Below, one piece after another: positions 4,559 to 7,837 of a stretch of 7,837 nt of DNA. Source of the stretch: an uncultured Clostridia bacterium (GTDB taxonomy: Bacteria > Bacillota > Clostridia > Oscillospirales > Oscillospiraceae); the NCBI GenBank assembly GCA_947169005.1, contig CAMVOG010000105.1, forward strand, positions 1 to 7,837. Reading direction: 5' to 3'. The notes under the pieces were generated by a model that saw only the letters and a program-made list of their open reading frames with translations, was not told where the DNA came from and ran no database searches. The translations under genes and the position numbers were made by a program. Every line of letters starts with the position of its first letter. Positions within the stretch are counted from its first letter, which is position 1.

Positions 4559-5761
4559 TTGTCTATGCTGGACGCCCTGGCCGATCCCGCGGTCTGGGAG
4601 CGTTTTTACGCCTATAAGTGCTCTCTGGCCTGCCCCAAGCACTTCGCCAGGGAGCTGCGCGCCTTCATCGACGCGGGTGCCTACCGCCCGGTCTGCGAGG
4701 CCATCGGCAGGGGGGAGCCCTTTCCGCTGCCCCACCGCGCCGTTATCAGCAAGCAGAGCAGCCAGAAAAAGCGGGTGGTCTACACCTACCCCAAGGCGGA
4801 GAACACGGTGCTGAAACTCCTTACCTGGTTGCTGCTGCGGGAGTACGACGGCCTCTTTGCCCCCGGCCTCTGGTCCTTCCGCCCGGGCCGCACGGCCAAG
4901 GCGGCGGTCCTCTCCCTGCTGAAAAAACCCGGCGTCCGGGGCGCCTGGGCCTATAAGGCCGATGTATCGGACTATTTCAACTCCATCCCCGTGGAGCGCC
5001 TGCTGCCCCTGCTGGAGGCGGCGGTTGGGGAGGACGGGCCCTTGTTCAACTTCCTCTCCCGGCTTTTGTCGGAGCCCTGCGTCCAGACGGAGGCGGGCCC
5101 CGTGGCAGAGCAAAAGGGCATCATGGCGGGCACGCCCCTCTCCGCCTTCTGCGCGAATCTCTATCTCTCGGAGCTGGACCGCCGCTTCGCCGATCTGGGC
5201 GTCCGCTACGCCCGCTACTCCGACGATCTCATCCTCTTTGCCCCCAGCCGGGAGGAGGCGGCGGCCTACGCCGATTACCTGCGGGGCTTCCTGATCGAGC
5301 GGGGCCTGCGGCTGAATCACGCCAAGGAGAGCTTTTCCGCGCCGGGGGAGGGCTGGACCTTCCTGGGCTTCATCTGCCGGGGCGGCGTGGTGGACGTGGC
5401 CCCCGCCACCGTGGAGAAGCTGAAGGGCAAAATGCGCCGCAAGGCCCGGGCCCTGCAGCGCTGGCGTCAGCGGAACGGCGAGACGGGCGAGCGGGCCGCG
5501 GCGGCCTTTATCCGCGTCTTCAACCGCAAGCTGCTGGAGAGCCCCACGGACAACGAGCTGAGCTGGAGCCGCTGGTTCTTCTCCGTCATCAACACCACCG
5601 AGAGCCTCGCGGTCATCGACGCCTACGCCCAGGACTGCCTGCGCTTTCTCATCAGCGGCAAACGCACCAAGGCCCGCTTCAACGTCCGTTACGAGGACCT
5701 CAAGGCCCTGGGCTACCGCAGCCTCGTCCACGCCTATTACGATTATCAAAAGGAAGAATAA
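4559..5761 (+). CDS. Stand-alone reverse transcriptase (RNA-directed DNA polymerase), group II intron-like
   Basis: A 400-aa protein when started at TTG 4559, which has AGGAGG 8 bases upstream; the ATG at 4565 is the alternative. An RT fold runs over about residues 60-275. K-R-V-V-Y-T-Y-P-K-A-E lies at 71-81. A-D-V-S-D-Y-F-N-S-I has the first catalytic Asp at 135. G-I-M-A-G-T-P-L-S-A-F-C-A-N spans 187-200. Y-S-D-D lies at 220-223, with both catalytic Asp present, and L-N-H-A-K-E...F-L-G-F at 252-271. Residues 280-400 form a basic helical thumb/maturase-X-like region (L-K-G-K-M-R-R-K-A-R-A-L) ending R-Y-E-D-L-K-A-L-G-Y-R-S-L-V-H-A-Y-Y. No endonuclease (HNH) domain is present, nor the retron NAxxH and VTG motifs. 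Enzyme class is certain; lineage and biological job are not known to me. Confidence 0.9.
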   Translation: MSMLDALADPAVWERFYAYKCSLACPKHFARELRAFIDAGAYRPVCEAIGRGEPFPLPHRAVISKQSSQKKRVVYTYPKAENTVLKLLTWLLLREYDGLFAPGLWSFRPGRTAKAAVLSLLKKPGVRGAWAYKADVSDYFNSIPVERLLPLLEAAVGEDGPLFNFLSRLLSEPCVQTEAGPVAEQKGIMAGTPLSAFCANLYLSELDRRFADLGVRYARYSDDLILFAPSREEAAAYADYLRGFLIERGLRLNHAKESFSAPGEGWTFLGFICRGGVVDVAPATVEKLKGKMRRKARALQRWRQRNGETGERAAAAFIRVFNRKLLESPTDNELSWSRWFFSVINTTESLAVIDAYAQDCLRFLISGKRTKARFNVRYEDLKALGYRSLVHAYYDYQKEE

Positions 5762-5802
5762 AAAGGGACTGCCTCCAATTAACCGGAAGCAGCCCCTTTT
5801 TC
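5762..5802. terminator. Bidirectional terminator between reverse transcriptase and flavodoxin genes
   Basis: An A-rich/T-rich flanked hairpin: AAAGGG (5762-5767) and CTGC (5769-5772) pair with GCAG (5789-5792) and CCCTTT (5794-5799), with small internal mismatches, followed by T residues on both strands. It occupies the whole 39-base gap between the convergent stop codons. Confidence 0.8.
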
Positions 5803-6283
5803 ATTTCAGCTTCGCGCAGAAATCCGCCAGCGCCCGGTGTTTTTCCTCCGAGGGCTTGTCCTTGGGGTCCACCAGCGTCAGCGCGGCCTCCAAATCGGCC
5901 CCGTCCAGCAGCTCACGGAGCTGGGCGGCGGCCTTTTCCGTCCCGCCGCCGCTGCAGCAGAACAGCGCGGCGACCCGCTTGCCCCGCAGTGCCTCCCGCT
6001 CCCGCAGAAGGAAGCTCCGCAGGGGCGGCGCGATGCGCCCCGCCCAGATGGGCGTCACCAGCAGCACCTGTTCCGTCTCCGCCGGAAACGAATAGGGCCG
6101 CAGGGCCGGGGCTTCCCCGAACACGGCACTTTTGCCGCCGTGAAAGAACTTGGCGAAGCCCTTTTCCGGGTAAGCCTTCTCCGGGACCAGCTCCATCGTC
6201 TCCGCCCCCAAAAGCGCCGCAGCCCCCTCCGCCGCAAAGCGGCAGTTGCCGCTGAGGGAATAGTATACGATCGTGGTTTGCAT
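5801..6283 (-). CDS. Flavodoxin family protein
   Basis: A 160-aa FMN-binding fold. The N-terminal phosphate-binding loop reads Y-Y-S-L-S-G-N-C-R (residues 7-15), matching the T/S-x-S/T-G-N-T type. T-P-I-W-A-G-R-I-A-P-P-L has the Trp expected to stack on the flavin, and F-C-C-S-G-G-G is the third loop. Flavodoxins carry electrons in the cytoplasm and often replace ferredoxin when iron is short; some short ones act as quinone or flavin reductases. ATG 6281-6283 is chosen because GGAGGTG lies 6 bases upstream; an in-frame GTG at 6292 would overlap that site. It is divergent from the putative iron-storage operon. Whether they share regulation is not shown, since no DtxR-like box lies at this promoter. 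Confidence 0.88.
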   Translation of the reverse strand: MQTTIVYYSLSGNCRFAAEGAAALLGAETMELVPEKAYPEKGFAKFFHGGKSAVFGEAPALRPYSFPAETEQVLLVTPIWAGRIAPPLRSFLLREREALRGKRVAALFCCSGGGTEKAAAQLRELLDGADLEAALTLVDPKDKPSEEKHRALADFCAKLK

Positions 6284-6306
6284 GAAAAACACCTCCGCAT
6301 GGGCAT

Positions 6307-6334
6307 AGTATACACTATTTCACCGGAAAAGCAA
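6307..6334 (-). promoter_or_regulatory. Sigma-A-type promoter for the flavodoxin gene
   Basis: Minus strand: -35 TTGCTT (6329-6334), 16-bp spacer, -10 TATACT (6307-6312). A small inverted repeat (TAGT/ACTA) straddles the -10. Confidence 0.65.
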
Positions 6335-6357
6335 TGACGTGACAGGTCCCATATCTA

Positions 6358-6378
6358 AAAACTCAAAACTCAAAACTC
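6358..6378. repeat. Short heptanucleotide tandem repeat, three copies
   Basis: AAAACTC is repeated three times without mismatch (6358-6364, 6365-6371, 6372-6378) between two divergent promoters. It is too short to be a CRISPR or a known element; its unit length equals that of the GGGAACA array upstream of spoVAD. Confidence 0.8.
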
Positions 6379-6391
6379 TTTCTCTCTCCTC

Positions 6392-6420
6392 TTGCACTTT
6401 CAGTTTGCCTGTGCTAATAT
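6392..6420 (+). promoter_or_regulatory. Sigma-A-type promoter of the small membrane protein / P1B ATPase operon
   Basis: -35 TTGCAC (6392-6397), 17-bp spacer, -10 TAATAT (6415-6420). Predicted transcription start is about 6427, inside the palindrome that follows. Confidence 0.75.
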
Positions 6421-6440
6421 GTGTTAGGGGAGCCTAACAC
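6421..6440. promoter_or_regulatory. DtxR/IdeR-like operator palindrome
   Basis: GTGTTAGG (6421-6428), GGAG, CCTAACAC (6433-6440): perfect 8-base arms. Its core TTAGG-GGAG-CCTAAC differs in two of 15 positions from the TTAGG-TTAG-CCTAAC part of the DtxR/IdeR iron-box consensus as I remember it. It directly abuts the -10 and covers the expected start site, the classic place for repression. The regulator gene is not in the window. A GGCGG/CCGCC hairpin (6446-6460) follows in the leader. Confidence 0.6.
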
Positions 6441-6486
6441 TCCCCGGCGGCATGACCGCCGACATATCAGACAGGAGGATAAAGAC

Positions 6487-6753
6487 ATGACTTTAACTGG
6501 TAAGATCGCGTTGTTTGTGGGCGGGGCCCTCTTTGGCTCCGCCGGCTTGAAGCTTCTCGGTAGCAAGGACGCCCGCAAGGTTTACACCCAGGTGACCGCC
6601 GTCGCCCTGCGCTGTAAGGACGAGGTGATGCGCAACGTGGAGTGCGTGCAGGAGGGCTGCTCCGACATCCTGGCCGACGCCAAGGCCATCAACGCCGGGC
6701 GTGAGGAAAAGGAGGCGGCGGCCGTGATCGAGGACAGCGCGGCCGAGGCATGA
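6487..6753 (+). CDS. Small single-span membrane protein (DUF6110-like; candidate FezA-type ferrosome protein)
   Basis: An 88-aa protein. Residues 5-24 form one hydrophobic, glycine-rich helix (K-I-A-L-F-V-G-G-A-L-F-G-S-A-G-L-K-L-L), with GxxxG-type spacing that favours helix packing. The rest is a charged, probably helical cytoplasmic tail with three Cys (43, 53, 58) and an acidic, Ala-rich end. The ATG is set by AGGAGG with an 8-base spacer. The stop overlaps the ATPase start as ATGA, so the two are translationally coupled. This size, placement and pairing with an SCA-type P1B ATPase fit the small membrane proteins beside FezB in ferrosome loci and, from memory, the DUF6110 family that often precedes such ATPases. 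The family name is unverified. Confidence 0.7.
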   Translation: MTLTGKIALFVGGALFGSAGLKLLGSKDARKVYTQVTAVALRCKDEVMRNVECVQEGCSDILADAKAINAGREEKEAAAVIEDSAAEA

Positions 6754-7837
6754 GATTTCTGATCCTGCACGAATCGGCGGGCCGGGTCCGCCTGCGGGCC
6801 GATCAGCAAAGCATGAGCCTGGAGCAGGCGGACCTGCTGGAGGCATGGGTCCGGGCCCTGCCTGGCGTGGAGCAGGTAACGGTCCATGAGCGTACCTGCG
6901 GCCTCATCGTCTGCTACAGCGGGGAAAAGCAGCCCCTCTTCGCCGCCCTCGCCGCTTTCAGCTACAGCCGCGCGGCGGCGGAGCTGCAGCCCCAGGAGCG
7001 CAGCAGCCGGGCCATGAACCGGGAGTATAAGGAAAAGCTCGTCATGCTTGTGCTGCGGCACTTTGCCAAAAAGCTCTTTCTGCCTGCGCCCCTGCGCCAT
7101 GCACTCACCGTCGTTTCGTCTGTCCCGCGGGTCTGGCGGGCGGTAAAGCTCCTGGCCGGGCGGCGGCTCACGGCCGATACGCTGGACGGCGTTGCCATCG
7201 CCGTGTCGCTGCTGACGGGGGACTACGCCACCGCCGGCTCCGTGCACTTCCTGCTGCGGCTGGGGGAGACCCTGGAGGAGTGGACCCACAAGCGCTCGGT
7301 GGAGGACCTGGCCCGCAGCATGGCCCTGCAGGTGGACCGGGTCTGGCGGCTGGACGAGGCGGAGGAGCCCGTCTCCGTGCCGCTGAGCGAGGTGCGCCCC
7401 GGCGAGCTCATCGTGGTCCATACGGGGCACGTCCTGCCTCTGGACGGCATTCTGGAGCGCGGGGACGTGATGCTGAACCAGGCCTCCCTCACCGGGGAGT
7501 CCGTCCCCGCGGCGAAGAGGCCCGGCGACGTAGTCTATGCGGGCTCCGTCCTGGAGGAGGGGAGCTGCGTTGTGCGGGTCACGGGTACGGCGGGGGAAAA
7601 CCGCTATGATCGCATCGTCCGCATGCTCGAGGATTCCGAGCGCCTCAGCTCCGGCGCGGAAAGCCGGGCCACTGGCCTGGCGGATAAGCTGGTGCCCTGG
7701 TGCCTGGGCGGGAGCCTGCTCACCTGGCTGCTCACCCGAAACGTCACCCGGGCCGTCTCCGTGCTCATGGTGGACTTTTCCTGCGCCCTGAAGCTCTCCA
7801 TGCCGCTGAGCGTCCTTTCCGCCATGCGGGAGGCCGG
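6750..7837 (+). CDS. P1B-type heavy-metal ATPase with SCA motif (candidate P1B-6 / FezB-like), N-terminal 362 residues, 3' truncated by window
   Basis: The frame is open to the window end. Residues 1-75 look like a ferredoxin-fold HMA domain, but the metal-binding CxxC is replaced by a basic G-R-V-R-L-R loop. Residues 90-140 are basic, without a clear membrane span. Hydrophobic helices follow near 141-172. The actuator domain (about 185-285) carries the dephosphorylation motif L-T-G-E-S (247-251). The membrane helix at 334-356 reads V-D-F-S-C-A-L-K-L-S-M-P-L, with S-C-A (344-346) where copper and zinc pumps have C-P-C. SCA is what I recall for the P1B-6 subgroup, to which ferrosome FezB belongs. 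The phosphorylation Asp (DKTGT) and ATP-binding domain lie beyond the window. The enzyme would move metal, probably iron, across a membrane at the cost of ATP. Confidence 0.85.
   Translation, partial: MRFLILHESAGRVRLRADQQSMSLEQADLLEAWVRALPGVEQVTVHERTCGLIVCYSGEKQPLFAALAAFSYSRAAAELQPQERSSRAMNREYKEKLVMLVLRHFAKKLFLPAPLRHALTVVSSVPRVWRAVKLLAGRRLTADTLDGVAIAVSLLTGDYATAGSVHFLLRLGETLEEWTHKRSVEDLARSMALQVDRVWRLDEAEEPVSVPLSEVRPGELIVVHTGHVLPLDGILERGDVMLNQASLTGESVPAAKRPGDVVYAGSVLEEGSCVVRVTGTAGENRYDRIVRMLEDSERLSSGAESRATGLADKLVPWCLGGSLLTWLLTRNVTRAVSVLMVDFSCALKLSMPLSVLSAMREA

Noticed and set aside
4481..5749. Minus-strand open frame of 422 codons opposite the reverse transcriptase
   Set aside because: Gly/Ala/Gln/Val-rich shadow; the plus strand has all RT motifs, a Shine-Dalgarno and a terminator.
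4363..5761. Retron (msr-msd plus RT)
   Set aside because: The RT lacks the NAxxH and VTG motifs, and no convincing a1/a2 repeat or branching-G context is visible upstream. An unassigned RT lineage is safer.
4363..5761. Diversity-generating retroelement
   Set aside because: No template/variable repeat pair and no target gene with a variable C-terminus could be seen in the window.
6582..7430. Minus-strand open frame of 282 codons opposite the ATPase
   Set aside because: Antisense shadow: the plus strand carries the TGES and SCA motifs in one open frame to the window edge.

Overview
The window looks like a chromosomal piece of a GC-rich, endospore-forming Clostridia member, most likely Oscillospiraceae/Ruminococcaceae (Flavonifractor/Oscillibacter-like). 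The evidence is a spoVAD-spoVAE pair, strong AGGAGG ribosome binding sites, sigma-A-type promoters, high-GC codon use, and short GC-rich interspersed hairpin repeats between genes. The assignment is by protein resemblance and style only; no search was run.

Layout, left to right. (1) 1-381: the C-terminal part of a DUF2284 metal-binding protein, ending at a strong bidirectional terminator. (2) 423-1789, minus strand: spoVAE and spoVAD, genes for the dipicolinic-acid channel of spores. The usual upstream partner spoVAC is not next to them. A hairpin and a heptanucleotide-repeat element (about 1804-1983) lie there instead. (3) 2032-2610: a divergent pair, a 74-aa unknown protein (minus) and an 80-aa XRE-type repressor (plus), around a perfect 8+8 palindrome that overlaps the -35 of the minus promoter. 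(4) 2659-3549, minus: a two-domain cupin protein with its own promoter and terminator. (5) 3659-5761, plus: a good promoter, a roughly 150-nt leader with four hairpins, a 173-aa protein I do not recognise, a 196-nt structured non-coding stretch ending in a terminator-like hairpin, and a 400-aa stand-alone reverse transcriptase with an intact YSDD centre and a maturase-like C-terminus. (6) 5801-6283, minus: a small flavodoxin. (7) 6392-7837, plus: a promoter with a DtxR/IdeR-like palindrome at its start site, an 88-aa single-span membrane protein, and, overlapping it by ATGA, the N-terminal 362 residues of a P1B-type metal ATPase with SCA instead of CPC in its metal-binding transmembrane motif.

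The two most interesting loci are the last operon and the reverse transcriptase. The small membrane protein plus SCA-type P1B ATPase behind an iron-repressor-like operator resembles the ferrosome (fez) iron-storage organelle loci. A flavodoxin, commonly an iron-sparing electron carrier, is transcribed divergently from it. The reverse transcriptase carries no visible intron, integrase or retron hallmark, yet is preceded by a compact structured non-coding region, so it is a candidate for an uncharacterised RT system. Everything else is ordinary core or accessory gene content. No rRNA, tRNA, CRISPR array or transposase was seen, and no gene-free stretch exceeds 300 bases.
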